The notes beneath the pieces were generated by a model. The model was not told the DNA's origin and did not search any database. It saw nothing but the letters and a program-made list of their open reading frames with translations. A DNA stretch of 64,000 nt, from assembly GCA_002007465.1 (NCBI GenBank), contig LNAC01000375.1, positions 1 through 64,000 of the forward strand, given 5' to 3'. This DNA comes from Ailurus styani. Lineage: Eukaryota; Chordata; Mammalia; Carnivora; Ailuridae. This document shows, piece after piece, positions 11,010 through 22,289 of this stretch (position 1 is the stretch's first letter; the number at the start of each line of letters is the position of its first letter). A program made the position numbers and the translations under genes.

Positions 11010-11560
11010 TAATTTGGGAGCTTTTGATGTTTTACTTAAGAATTATATGCACTCTAGGTTAAAGAAGTTTGCATCTATTTATATTAAAGATTTCATTTTT
11101 TCCTTTGTTTTGTTTTGTTTTTGTTTTTGTTTTTTTGAGTGGATATTCTCTTGGAAAGATATTGTTTTATCCTTTACCATATTAACATGGTTAAGTACTG
11201 GGGCACCTGGGTGGCTCAGTGGGTTAAAGCCTCTGCCTTCAGCTTGGGTCATGATCTCAGGGTCCTGGGATCAAGCCCCACGATGAGCTCTCTGCTCAGC
11301 AGGGAGCCTGCTTCCTCCTCTCTCTCTCTGTCTGTGTCTCTGCGTACTTGTGATCTCTCTCCCTCTCCGTGTCAAATAAATAAATAAAATCTTAAAAAAA
11401 AAAACCATGGTTAACTACTTTTCTAATATTAAAACAAGACTGCATTCATAGGACAAATCTAACATGGTCTCTTTTTATATATTCGCCTTTGTTTTAGTGA
11501 ATATTTTGCATAGGATTCTTGCTTCAGTGTTCATCGGTGAGATAAATTTCCTTTCTCCTA
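11010..11560 (-). mobile_element. Old LINE-1 ORF2 fragment, antisense
   Basis: Antisense RT-domain traces: TTTTATCCTTTACCATATTAAC, AATCTAACATGGTCTC, and GTTTTAGTGAATATTTTGCATAGG..TCATCGGTGAGAT. They follow ORF2 order around the SINE at 11201. Strongly diverged. Confidence 0.7.
11201..11402 (+). mobile_element. SINEC, mustelid-type, in old L1
   Basis: GGGCACCTGGGTGGCTCAGT head, TCATGATCTCAGGGTCC core, CT-rich block, AAATAAATAAAATC tail. The flanks AACATGGTTAAGTACT and ACCATGGTTAACTACT form a slightly eroded target duplication. Confidence 0.95.
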
Positions 11561-12224
11561 CTATGTTTAAGTTCGAAAACAAGTTAAGGAGTAATACTTC
11601 TAGGCCAATTCTCTGAGAGTGCTAATGTAATACTCTGAGGTAGTTTTACATCTTGTCAATTTAGTTAAGCTGGAACTGTGTTTCTCAGAACTCTCTTCCC
11701 TTTCCCTTCCCTTTCCTCTTTCCCTTGAAAGACCAAGCCTGAGAGACATTTGTGTGGACTTTAACAGAAGATGAAGTAGCAGTCACCATTCTCTGAAAGT
11801 TGGTATGGAGTACTAGGTACAATTGTAACTCGCACATGTTTTGCTGGTTCACTTGTTCATCTCATTGGGCTCTCAGCTCTTCCAGCTTTTGTACTTGGTC
11901 CTCCTTCAGCTTCTTGGACTCCTAACCAGATGCACATGAACTAAGGGTACTAGCTCCTTCTGTAGGAAATTGAGGGTGGTGAGAGGAAGACATGAATTCT
12001 AGCTTGTCCTTGTGTATTCCAGCTCATCCTCATGGGCTCCAGTTGATTCTTGTTCTTTCCTGCTTCGTGTCCAGCTGTTATCTTCCAAACTGCCACCCAT
12101 GTAGATTTACAGTGGTGTTAGGCCCAATGGAAGATGCAGAGGTAACAACTTTCTGTAAATATATATATATGTATATATACATATATATAAACATATAATA
12201 CATATATATATATGACTTTATATT
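11561..12224. other. Anonymous sequence
   Basis: No gene recognised. It contains a pyrimidine tract (11690-11727) and a (TA)n/(TATG)n stretch (12158-12213). A 68-residue frame (11992-12198) ends in this TA repeat and is not convincing. Confidence 0.5.
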
Positions 12225-12735
12225 TTAGAGAATTTTTAGGTTCACAGCAAAATTTCCATAGACATTTCTGTGACATTTTGATGTTCTCCCATTTTCATAG
12301 ACATTTTGATGTTCTCCTACAATTATGTGAGAGCCGATTCCAGAGTCTGTTTCATGAGCTTGCACCCTATGCAGTCACTTAGGGCCCCACACTTAGAAGA
12401 GTGTCCATGCCCAATTGTTGCCATTTTGAAATTCTTAATAATTTGATCTTTGAATGTGTGTTGTGTAAGCAAAGGCTGATGGGACAATACAGCATGAGCT
12501 AGGAGCTTGGGTCCTTGGCTAATGTGCGAACCTGCCATTCCGAGAGGAGTTCTTGGCGGTTCATTCCCTGGCCCCTGGGTAGTGACTGCCTCTGCCTTCT
12601 GCACCCAGTAGGCTACTGCGCACAAGTGCAAGGAGGATTGAGATTGGGTACATGTACCCCAGGCATCAAGTCACAAGGCTGGCTCCAGGTGCCTGTTGGG
12701 GTCTGCACTCACCCACAGGTGTTTCTTTTGCTCAA
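12225..12735. other. Unidentified segment with GC-richer core, probably an old repeat
   Basis: It starts with TTTAGGTTCACAGCAAAAT, which resembles an old L1 3' UTR. A GC- and CpG-richer stretch follows (12325-12735), containing GAGCCGATTCCAGAGTCTG and TTCTTAATAATTTGATCTTTG. It looks like a dispersed element I have seen in laurasiatherian DNA but cannot name. A 102-residue minus-strand frame (12323-12631) has no recognisable domain. Confidence 0.4.
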
Positions 12736-12949
12736 AGGAATATAATATTAAGTAGGAAATAAAAACATCACAACAGATGTAAGAAGAGATTAAGGAAGAA
12801 AAAACTTTTTTTCCTTGCTTTTTGAATAGGAGCTTCTGTATTTTCATTTTGTATTGGATCCTCCAAATTATGTAGCTAGCCCTATCTAATTCCTATAATT
12901 AATCCCTTATTCTCTATCATCCTTAGTTGTTCTGATTAAACCCTAATTT

Positions 12950-13480
12950 CTCTGGTTGTTTTAACTGCCACAAACTAGAATGAACCATTTCTTGAATGTT
13001 GATAGAACTTGTTTATAATACATTTGGGTTTGTGTCTTCATGGTAGTAAGACATTTAGCTAATTACATTTTAAATGATTATGATTATTCAGGATTTTGAT
13101 TTCTTCTCTTCGGTATTGATATAGTAGATTTTTCTAAGGACTTATTAGTTTCATCTGACTTTTCAAATGTATTGGTATAAATAAACTTGTTTTTGAAATT
13201 TTCTTAGTTGATTAATCTCTGTAGCATCTGTGGTTTTTGTTCCTTGTGTCTTCTCTGTTTTGCTTAACTTAATCTTGCTAGTGATTTGTCTGCTTAGCAG
13301 TCTTTTCAAAGAACCTCCCTATTATATGTTTACTTTCTATTTTGTTACTTTCTGTTCTTATCTTTTTGTTTCTACATTCTTTGAATTCATTCTGCTGTTT
13401 TTCTAATTTCTTAAGTTGGAAAACTATTTATAGCTTTGAGACTTTCTTATAACTACCGTAGGAATATAAGAATTAGACAA
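12950..13480 (-). mobile_element. Old LINE-1 ORF2 fragment, antisense
   Basis: Antisense RT region: GCTAGTGATTTGTCTGC..CTTTTCAAAGAACC, TTTTTGTTTCTACATTCTTTG, and TTTCTAATTTCTTAAGTTGG..TTTGAGACTTTC. No open frame. Confidence 0.78.
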
Positions 13481-13499
13481 CTTTAAATACAACATTTTT

Positions 13500-13745
13500 A
13501 AATCAAATATATTTGAGCATTTTTACGTAAAATAAGATTCACCCACCTAAAGTATAAAGTTTGGTAAGTCTTCACAAATGTGTACACCTATATAATCATT
13601 ATTCCAATCAAGACGGAGAGTATTTCCATCACCCCAGACAGTTCTGACATGCTCCTTGTACTCAACACTTTGCCCTAGGTAACCACTACTCTACTTTCCA
13701 TTATTATAATTAACTTTTACTATTCTAAGTCAAAAATTTTACAAG
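13500..13745 (-). mobile_element. Old LINE-1 3' UTR fragment (L1M type)
   Basis: AAGATTCACCCACCTAAAGT, AATCAAGACGGAGAGTATTT, CCATCACCCCAGAC and GTAACCACTACTCTACTTTC follow the antisense order of an old L1M 3' UTR. It is a different copy from the ORF2 piece to its left. Confidence 0.75.
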
Positions 13746-14534
13746 TGTAAACATACAGAAGGTATTTTGAAGGGGACAGTTGTGAAAACTTGCTGAATCA
13801 TTCTAACACATGCACAAATTTGGAAATACAGAGGAGTTAACATTCCACAGGATAAAAAAAAGTAGTCTTGACCAATAGGGATAGCAGCTAGTAAGTAAAT
13901 ACTTCCCTTTACCATTTCTGGAATAGATAAATCTTAAACACATTCTACCTGGTTCCTTACAGAATCCTCAGTGGAATTGAGCCTAGGTATCTACCTCAAG
14001 GATTGTCCTAGGATTGAGTTTCCCTCTTTGTCTATTTCATTCTTCCTAATTCCCTACTCTTTATTTCTTGGAAATCCTTTTCCAAAATAAACAATTCCAT
14101 GCAAACCCCTGTCTTAGACTTTCCTTTTGGGGACAAACCATACTAAGAAAATGCGTATCAATGTAATACCACACAAGTAAATGAAAAAAAAAAAATCCAA
14201 AGCACATATAGAGTATATTCACCACATGGATGCTCTGTGAATGCACCCAAGTGTTTGCAAAGAAAATACTGTGTATGGTGTACTAAGTATGGCCTTTAGG
14301 TCAACTTTGTTAATTTTGCTATTCAAACTCAAATTGTCCATATTAGTGTTTCACAGCGGTAGTGTTAGTACCATTATTTTAGAAATACATAGGAGAAATA
14401 TGTATTTTAGTGGGTACAGTTATGGCGGGGTACTGTTGTCATTTTGTCAATGGAGGAGTGTAGGAATTCTAAATGTCCTTGCAATGCTTAAGAGAGTGCC
14501 CAACAATAAACAGGTGTGCCATATATTAGAGTAA
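13746..14534. other. Anonymous sequence
   Basis: No host gene or named repeat seen. Open frames of 61-97 residues here have no recognisable motif. Confidence 0.5.
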
Positions 14535-14990
14535 GCGATTAGTTGGGCTTTAACCGGATGCCTGGAAGCCAGCAAATGGAAAATCACAGTCACCATCCTG
14601 ACAGCACTCCAAAACAAAGCCCAAGAAGCCAGATCAAACCAACCAGATAGGCTCAAAACAAAGGTCAGAGATTCTGACCAAGAGAGAAAAGGCACAAAAA
14701 CCTCCTCCCAAAAAAATTGCCTTTCCAAGTAATAAATATTCTATCACCTAGTTAACAACTGTCAATAAAAGATAGAGACCCATACCCCATGAGGCACAGC
14801 TCTCTCTGAGTTCACTCATTCTCATATCTTAAGAGCCTACTCTCACTTTAATAAACTCCTCACTTGCGCTACTCAACCACTTTGATTCATCCTTGAATTC
14901 TTTCTTGTGAGGAGACCAGGAGCCTCTGGTGGCATCCAGGAATGGGCTGGGCAGAGGCCTCAGGGCCAGGGATCTCCCCAATTTACCCAG
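14535..14990 (+). mobile_element. ERV LTR, probably ERV1-class, solo
   Basis: U3-like A-rich part, then the polyadenylation signal AATAAA at 14850-14855 in the context CTTTAATAAACTCCTC. The U5-like sequence GAATTCTTTCTTGTGAGGAGACCAGG follows. No flanking gag or pol remains. Ends are estimated; I could not find a target duplication. Confidence 0.72.
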
Positions 14991-15388
14991 CAATACATAT
15001 GTAGCATGACTGAACCTAGGTCATAATTTTCTTATACATGCACTAAGTATTTTGTTGGTGCTTTATACTATACTGAGTTTTCCAAGCATACAAATGAAGA
15101 TAAAGTCAACACTAAGGAGACAGAATAGGTAGTCAGAAACAACCTGGTGAACTCACTCAGGCCTGAAACAACTGATTCACAAATTGCTCTCGGTTGTACA
15201 CCTGGTTATGTGCACTGATATTGGTTAACCCCATTTGAATTTTTTTTTTTAATATTCAGTTAGAAGCAACCTAAAAGTTTGGCACAAGGATTTTTGTTAA
15301 GATTACCCATATTATATTGTAATTGCTGGCATGAATGATTACCCCATTAAATAACCTGTTAGTAAAATGTTTAAAAAATATTTTTGTG
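14991..15388. other. Anonymous AT-rich DNA
   Basis: No gene or repeat recognised. Confidence 0.5.
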
Positions 15389-15576
15389 AGGCGCCTGGGT
15401 GGCTCAGTGGGTTAAAGCCTCTGCCTTCAGCTCAGGTCTTGATCTCAGGGTAGTGGGATTGAGCCCTGCCTTGGGCTCTCTGCTCAGCAGGGAGCCTGAT
15501 TCCTCCTCTCTCTGTCTGCCTCTCTGCCTACTTGTGATCTCTCTCTCTCTGTCAAATAAATAAATAAAATCTTCAA
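15389..15576 (+). mobile_element. SINEC, mustelid-type
   Basis: GGCGCCTGGGTGGCTCAGTG head through to an AAATAAATAAAATC tail. Target duplication AAAAAATATTTTTGYG (15373-15388; 15577-15592), 15 of 16 matching. Confidence 0.96.
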
Positions 15577-15592
15577 AAAAAATATTTTTGCG

Positions 15593-16044
15593 TTTGAAAT
15601 CTAGTCTCCTTAATAAAACTTGAAATCAAAGTATAATTTTCTTTTATTTTCTAGTTATAAATTATATACTCACTGATAATTATTAACCATTTTGAAAACC
15701 TGTATACTGGAGTGAGTATTGAACTTCTCAAATGCTTATTCAGCATTAAGATTATAACATTATTTTTAAATTTTTTTCTAATTTAAAAATTATCCATGTG
15801 TTCTGAGACTAGGTCTTATACGATCAGGTTGACGAATCTTTTAGTGTATTATATAATTCATCTGATAGCTTTCTATTGCTATTTTTTAAATCTATTTTAA
15901 TCAGGAGTCATGATTTTTCTTCTTTTATTATAGTTATAATATCTGGTAATGGATTAAATTGGTTTCTATATTTTTCTATATCATAGAAACTTTAAGTAAC
16001 ATTTGAATTTTCAAAATTACATCAGAATTGTATACTTTATAATT
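15593..16044. other. Anonymous AT-rich DNA
   Basis: Very AT-rich, no gene or repeat recognised. Confidence 0.55.
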
Positions 16045-16060
16045 TAAAAAGTATCCTTTC

Positions 16061-16209
16061 GGGAGCCTGGGTGGCTCAGTGGGTTAAAGCCTCTGCCTTC
16101 GGCTCAGGTCATGATCTCAGGGTCCTGGGATCAAGGCCCATATCGGGCTCCCTGCTTGGCAAGGAGCCTGCTTCCCCCTCTCTCTCTGCCTGCCTCTGCC
16201 TACTTGTGA

Positions 16210-16240
<31 letters not shown>

Positions 16241-16298
16241 TAAATAAATAAATAAAATCTTTAATAAATAAATAAATAAATAAATAAATAAAAATAAA
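16061..16298 (+). mobile_element. SINEC with expanded (TAAA)n tail
   Basis: Mustelid-type head beginning GGGAGCCTGGGTGGC, a long (CT)n, a GTGTGTGT run and a TAAA-repeat tail of about 60 bp (16238-16298). A perfect 16 bp target duplication, TAAAAAGTATCCTTTC, lies at 16045-16060 and 16299-16314. Confidence 0.97.
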
Positions 16299-16627
16299 TA
16301 AAAAGTATCCTTTCTATCTCTCATGATTGTATTCTATGTCCATTTCTTAATATTATTTAATTTTCTCATTTTCTTCTAATTATAATTGTCAAAGTATTAT
16401 GTTATTGTGTCTTTATTTTAAAGATACCATTCTTGAATATATTTATTAGTTCTGTTTTTAATACATTTTTATACCTTCTGCAATTATTTCATTATTATAC
16501 ACAAAATGTATATTCATAAAATGTAGTTCATATTATATACTTTTAGCATCATTCTTAATTATTATATATTTCTATGAATATACCATACGTTGTTATTTGC
16601 TTATTTTGAATTATTTATACTATTTCT

Positions 16628-16835
16628 TTTTTATTAAGATTTTATTTATTTATTTGAGAGAGAGAGAGAGAGAGAGGGAAAATGAGTGAGAGGGGAAGAG
16701 CAAAGGGAGAGGAAAAAGCAGACTCTCTGATGAACAGGGAGCCCAAAGAAAAGGCCAGGCTAGATCCCAGGACCCCTGTGACCATGACCTGGGTCAAAGG
16801 CAGACACTTAACCAACTGAGCCACCCAGGTGCCCC
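16628..16835 (-). mobile_element. SINEC, minus strand, perfect TSD
   Basis: TTTTATTTATTTATTTGAG, then a (GA)n block and a head ending GAGCCACCCAGGTGCCCC. A 17 bp perfect target duplication, TTATTTATACTATTTCT, lies at 16611-16627 and 16836-16852. It faces the plus-strand SINE at 16061. Confidence 0.97.
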
Positions 16836-16852
16836 TTATTTATACTATTTCT

Positions 16853-17744
16853 AAATTTCCTCTTTTTTTTTTTTGCTATTATATGATGTTGTGATAAATA
16901 TCCTTATAAATATTTCCTTGTGAATTTCTTTGATTACTTAGGATAAATTCCAATAAGAAAATTTGCTAGGCTAAATTCTCTCTCTGTCTCTCTGTCTCTT
17001 TCTCTCTAGTTCATCTCTCTCTCTCCAGCTTTGTCATACATTGCTAAATTAATTGCTTCTTAGAAAGTTGGCACAGTATCCTTTATTTTATATTCATTAC
17101 TTTGCTTTTGAAACCTATGGACATCGATTTTTACACTATTTGGTCTTTTTCCAACTATCACTCTATTAAAAATACAAATGAGATCAGGTTAACTCTTTCT
17201 TTTTTGCAGTTTAGAAAACTATTGAAAAAAAACTCAGATATTTAATTTTAAAATTCTCTTAATGAGGAAAAAAAATAGTAAATATGAAAATAGTAAATTT
17301 CCGTAAAGATTTTGGTGTTATCCACAGAAGAAATAATTTAAATGATTTAACACTTAGTTGTAAACTTTGAACTCTTAACTTTTCTCTAATGTAGGACTTT
17401 TACTTTATTATATAAATAGGGGAAGGGAAGCTTATCTAGAGTTGTTAATGCTGTTCCTGAGATAAGTAAAGGAATATCAATGGGGAAAAGCAGAATGAGG
17501 CTATCCTCTGTGCATTTAATAATATCTCCCCCTCTGACGTTCAGCTTCTTTTCTTGTCAAATTCTCTGTACTCTCCAAGGACACTCTAACAGTAGAAAAG
17601 CACATTTCAACATAATTTAGAATAACAAAACAACTCTCTTGGCCTGCCCTGACATAGGCCTTCAGTTTTGTATATTGAAATGATTGCTTAGAATGAGAGA
17701 ATATAATTCTATATTATAAAACCCTCAATTGTTTATATTACTTG
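16853..17744. other. Anonymous AT-rich DNA
   Basis: No gene seen. It includes a CT/TCTG-rich simple stretch (16977-17029). Confidence 0.55.
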
Positions 17745-17885
17745 TAGTCTAAAGGGATGGGAAGATATGAGCTACTGGCTTTGGGGTTAGAAATGCCTGT
17801 GTTCAAGTTTGTGTCTGCCACTTTATTAGTTTAGTGACATTGGGAAAGCTAGTCAATATTCCTAAGCCTCAGGAAGGTTTAATGG
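17745..17885 (+). mobile_element. MIR, sense
   Basis: GGCTTTGGGGTTAGAAATGC, CAAGTTTGTGTCTGCCACTT, AGTGACATTGGGAAAGC and CCTAAGCCTCAG follow the sense MIR core order. Confidence 0.85.
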
Positions 17886-18059
17886 TTGATGAAAATTTAT
17901 ATAAATTTGTTTTAAACTATCATTTATATTTATGTAAATATGTTCTCACTGTTCAGTTGATGTGTGTGTGTGGTGTGTATGTGTTTGCACACATAATTTA
18001 ATGGGTTCAAAAAGCATGAACATATGCAGTAGCCATTTTTCTGAGAGACAGGACTTATT

Positions 18060-18140
18060 GAAGGGAGACCTAAAATCAAATTCAGATCTACCATCCATTA
18101 GCTACATGACCTTGGATAAGTTACTTAATTGTTCTTTTGT
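18060..18140 (+). mobile_element. MIR fragment, sense
   Basis: AAATTCAGATCTACCATCCATTAGC..ATGACCTTGGATAAGTTACT is the conserved MIR core. Confidence 0.8.
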
Positions 18141-19600
18141 TTTATGTATCTCCCTTCTTCTTTCCCTCCATTGGCCAGTTGAAGTTCCTTGGGCAAAGTG
18201 TTTTATTCCTGGAGCAGATTCTTTATCTCTTCCAGACCCTTTATTATACCCTAGCTAACCATCTCATTATGCACACTGCTAAGGTCAGAGAAAGGATATC
18301 AAACAGCAAAAACTTCGTTTTGTCTTTCAATGTCATTACTACACATGCATTATATCTTTAACATTTATACTGAACCACCACTTACTTAAATTTCTTTCTT
18401 TGGTCTGTCAATAGGGGTATAATGACTGAAATTTTTTAAAATTGTGTACCAGTATGCTTAGAACATATGTCAAACTATTCTAGCAAAGCACTGGATGAAC
18501 CAGCCCCAGGATACATCTGTACTGAATCAAGAACTCCCTGGGGCTATGAATACTTTGTTTTGTTTCAATAATTTTTTGTCTTTTTTTCTCCTCTTGTAAT
18601 CTTTACTTGGGAATAATTTGCATTGAATTCAGTCTTCCCAACAGGATAGCAGAAATAAAATGTATAACTAACATATCATCAATTCAGAGTTACAGTAATG
18701 CTTATGAATGTGGCATGTACATGCCTGACAGATGTTTGCTTATGTGATTATTTAGAATTATGTTTTCCATTGCTTCTCTATAATGTCCATTAACAGAAAG
18801 TCAAGAGCTAAAGTTTTAACTCTGAATAAAGTTTTCATGAAAAAAGTATAAGAAATGAATGTCATTTTTATTTCTATTGCCATCAATTACATCTGATTCT
18901 GATACTAAATAGAACCATCAATGCCTACTAGAACGTGGATCACCTGACTATCCATCACCTTCTAAAGATGAATCCTTCATACCCCTCTTCCACCAGCCAC
19001 TACCCACTAAGTAATCTTATTCCACAGTAAATTTCATTTTATGTAGAAACTGTATTTACATCCAAACTGTTATTATTTATGTAAATATATTTTCACTGTT
19101 CAATTGATACGTTTTTCTAACTGTGAAAAACTATGTGGTTATGTTGGGTTAGAATGGAATGCATAATATTTTTCCCATTTAAATTAGTAGTGTATGTGCA
19201 TATGCATATTATGTGTGTGTATAGACAAATTTTTCAGAAACAACTAAAACTTGTTAACTAAAAAAAGATATAAATTAATCCCTGAGAGATTCAGAAGCCA
19301 GTATAACTTTTATTGTCTATAAATGTAGCTTTTTTATTGACTTTCATAAAAGAACTTTTACATAAAATATCATTCCATACATAGCATGCTATATGCATTA
19401 TGTTACACAGAGTAAACATGTAAAAGGCATTTGTGTAATTGTTATAACTTACAATATTATTTATCATGTAAATGGTATATGAATCTTAACATACTGTTCT
19501 AAAAAACATAATTTAACAGTGCCAAAATTTAATAATAATATGTCTAAGTTAAATTTAAACATGTGAAACAGGAAACTATGGGCACAGAGTTTAGCTTCTT
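18141..19600. other. Anonymous AT-rich DNA
   Basis: No gene, RNA gene or recognised repeat. Short TG-rich bits near 19200. Confidence 0.55.
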
Positions 19601-19617
19601 AGAAACTGGGGACTTTT

Positions 19618-19810
19618 GGGATGCCTCGGTGGCTCAGTGGGTTAAGCAACTATTCAGATCATGATTCTGGAGTCCCAGGAGCAAGTCCCGCATCGGGCTC
19701 CTCCTCAGCAGGGAGTCTGCTTCTCCCTCTGATCCTCCCCCTTCTCATGCACTCTCTCTCTCTTATTCTCTCTCTCTCAAATAAAAATGTAAAATCTTAA
19801 AAAAAAGAAA
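19618..19810 (+). mobile_element. SINEC, older caniform type
   Basis: GGATGCCTCGGTGGCTCAGT head with GGTTAAGC rather than the mustelid GGTTAAAGCC, and an AAATAAAAATGTAAAATC tail. The flanking 17 bp (AGAA..GGGACTTTT) matches at 14 positions. Confidence 0.93.
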
Positions 19811-19827
19811 AGAAGTTTGGGACTTTT

Positions 19828-20279
19828 CAAAAAAAATTGTCTAAACAGTTTGATTTTTTTTATGCTCGTGAAGAAGTAAAAACTCAAAAACATCTGTGGT
19901 ATTATCTACTTGTAATCGAACTTTTCCTACATTCCCCTGTTTACAACAGTGGTTTCTTCTACAAAATCTCCCTAGACGTATATTCTCTTAGCGGCAATAG
20001 TGAAGGAATGAAGTCTTCAACAGCTCTTGTGGTCATTGTAAACACGTATAAGCCATAATTTGGATAGTGACTTTTTATATCTGTCTGTTCACCTGTCCAT
20101 TCATCCATCCATCCATCCATCCATCCATCCCTACTTATCTACCTATCCTCGATCTGTACTAGGTTTATTCTTTTTTTAAGGAAAATATATTTACTTGACA
20201 CTTATTTAATGTAAAAAGTACATTTGACCTTGCTTGAAGAGGGCTCCATAGATCCTCCTGGATCTCCTGCATGGTTCCA
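19828..20279. other. Anonymous sequence with (CCAT)n
   Basis: No gene. A CCAT tetranucleotide microsatellite of about eight units lies at 20096-20130. A 73-residue frame (19837-20058) has no recognisable domain. Confidence 0.55.
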
Positions 20280-21695
20280 TGCATTATTATATATATTATA
20301 TATTATTATATATTATAAGTGCTCTACTTAATACCCATCACCCATTTAACCCATCCCCTTGCCCACCTTCCCTCCAGCAACCTTGTTTGTTCTCTATAGT
20401 TAAGAGTTTCTCTTATGTTTTGCCTCCCTTTCTCTTTTTTTCTTTCCCCTATGTTCATCTGTTTTGTTTCTTAAATTCCATATATGAGTGAAATCATATG
20501 GTATTTGTCTCTCTGACTGACTTATTTCATTTAGCATAATATATTCTGCCTCCATCCACCTTGTTACAAATGGCAAGATTTCATTCTTTTTTATGGCTGA
20601 GTAACATTCCTTTATATGTCTATACCACCTTTATCCATTCATCAGTCGATGGACATGTGGGCTCTTTCCATTGATAATGCTACTATAAGCATCAGGGTGC
20701 ATCTGCCCTTTCAAATCAGTATTTTTGTATCCTTTGAGTAAATACCAATAGTGCAATTATTGAGTTATAAGGTAGTTCTATTTTTAACTTTTTGAGGAAC
20801 CTCCACACTATTTTCAAGAGTGGCTGCACCAGTTTGCATTCTCACCAACACTGTAAGAGGGTTCCCTTTTTGCCACACCCTCACCAACATCTGTTGTTTC
20901 CTATGTCGTTAATTTTAGCCATTCTGAAAGGTGTCAGGTGGTATCTCATTGTGGTTTTGATTTGTAATGAATGATCTTAAGCATCTTTTCACGTGTGAGT
21001 TAGCCATGTGTCTTCATTGGAAAAATGTCTACTCATGTCTTCTGCCCATCTCTTAACTGGATTATTTATTTTTTGGATGTTGTTTGACAAATTCCTTATA
21101 GATTTTAAATACTAACTCTTTATCAGATATGCCATTTGCAAATATCTTCTCCCATTCTATCAGTTGCCTTTTAGTTTTGTTGGTTTTTTCCTTCTCTGTG
21201 CAGAAGCTTTTTATTTTGATGAAATCCCAGTAGTTCATTTTTCCTTGCTTCCAGAGATATATCTAGTAAGAAGTTCTTGTGGCCAAGGTCAAAGAGATTG
21301 CTGCCTGTGTTCTCCTCTAGGATTTTGATGGTTTTCTGTCTCAACATTTAGATCTTTAATCCATTTTGAATTTATTTTTGTATATGGAGTAAGAAAGTGG
21401 TCCAGTTTCAGTCTTCTGCATGTTGCTGTCCAGTGTTCCCAATACCATTTGTTGAAGAGACTATCTTTTTCCATTAGATATTCTTTCCTGCTTTGTCGAA
21501 GATTAGTTGACCATATAGCTGTGGGTCCTTTTCTGAGTTTTCTATTCTGTTCCATTGATCTATGTGTCTGTTTTTGTGCTGGTGCCATATTGTCTTGATT
21601 GACTACAGCTTTGTAATATAGTCTAAAGTCTGGCATTGTAATGCCTCCAACTTTGCTTTTCTTTTTCAAAATTGCTTTGGTTATGTGGGGTAAAG
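20280..21695 (-). mobile_element. Carnivore LINE-1, 3' UTR and ORF2 C-terminus, antisense
   Basis: An AT-rich tail region is followed by antisense 3' UTR (AATACCCATCACCCATTTAA, TTGTTCTCTATAGTTAAGAG). Then antisense ORF2: GACTGACTTATTTCATTTAG, CAACACTGTAAGAGGGTTCC and ATGTTGCTGTCCAGTGTTCC. It is less diverged than the L1 at 2695. It ends where two SINEs begin. Confidence 0.93.
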
Positions 21696-21702
21696 TGTCC
21701 AT
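21289..21702 (-). pseudogene. LINE-1 ORF2 C-terminal remnant (137 residues)
   Basis: The longest L1-derived frame here. It has [18 protein letters not shown], then KDSLFNKWYWEHWTATCRR and LDHFLTPYTKINSKWIKDLN, all conserved landmarks of the L1 ORF2 C-terminal third. It lacks the endonuclease and RT core and shows small indels relative to ORF2, so it is non-functional. Confidence 0.92.
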
Positions 21703-21710
21703 AGATTTTT

Positions 21711-21900
21711 CTTTTCTTTTCTTTTCTTTTAAGATTTTATTTATTTATTTGAGAGAGAAAGAGAGAGTACAAGTGGAGGGGAGAGGCAGAGGGAAAAGAA
21801 CAGACTTCCCTCTGAGCAGGAAGTCCAACCCAAGGCTCCATTCCAGGCACGACCTGAGCCAAAGGCAGATGCTTAACTGACTGAGCCACACAGACACCCT
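21711..21900 (-). mobile_element. SINEC, minus, first of a tandem pair
   Basis: AAGATTTTATTTATTTATTTGAG, GA-rich body, head GAGCCACACAGACACCC. Flanked by TGTCCATAGATTTTT (21696-21710) and GGACCATATATTTTT (21902-21916), which are copies of its target site in the L1. Confidence 0.94.
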
Positions 21901-21916
21901 GGGACCATATATTTTT

Positions 21917-22122
21917 GTGGGGTTTTTTTAATATTTTATTTATTTATTTGACACAGATTGAGAGAGAGATCACAAGTAGGCAGAGGTGCAAGCAGAGAGA
22001 GAGGAGGAAGCAGGCTCCCCGCTGAACAGAGGGCCCAATGTGGGCCTCGATCACAGGACCCTGAGATCATGACCTGAGCCGAAGGCAGAGGCTTTAACCC
22101 ACTGAGCCACCCAGGCACCCAA
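21917..22122 (-). mobile_element. SINEC, mustelid-type, second of a tandem pair
   Basis: AATATTTTATTTATTTATTTGAC, GA-rich body, head ending GAGCCACCCAGGCACCC. The flanks GGGACCATATATTTTT (21901-21916) and GGGACCATAGATTTTT (22123-22138) show insertion into the downstream target copy left by the first SINE. Confidence 0.95.
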
Positions 22123-22289
22123 GGGACCATAGATTTTTAAATGTGGAAATATTTTAGTGGAAATATGCAGTGAAGTTAATTGCAGAGTTAAGACTAAGGT
22201 ATCAATTTAATGGCTTTGGCATTAAAAGAACCTGACTCCTGTTCTAATAGTAATAATAACAGTGATAAATCACAATAATATTAATGCTA

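Noticed and set aside
10009..11387. Frames with WVAQWVKASAF or GWLSGLKPLPSA motifs here and at about ten other places
   Set aside because: This recurring peptide is the translation of the SINEC head and is not a protein family.
20096..20130. Regular CCAT repeats considered as a possible array of spaced repeats
   Set aside because: Tetranucleotide microsatellite with no spacers, and the organism is a mammal. Not a CRISPR array.
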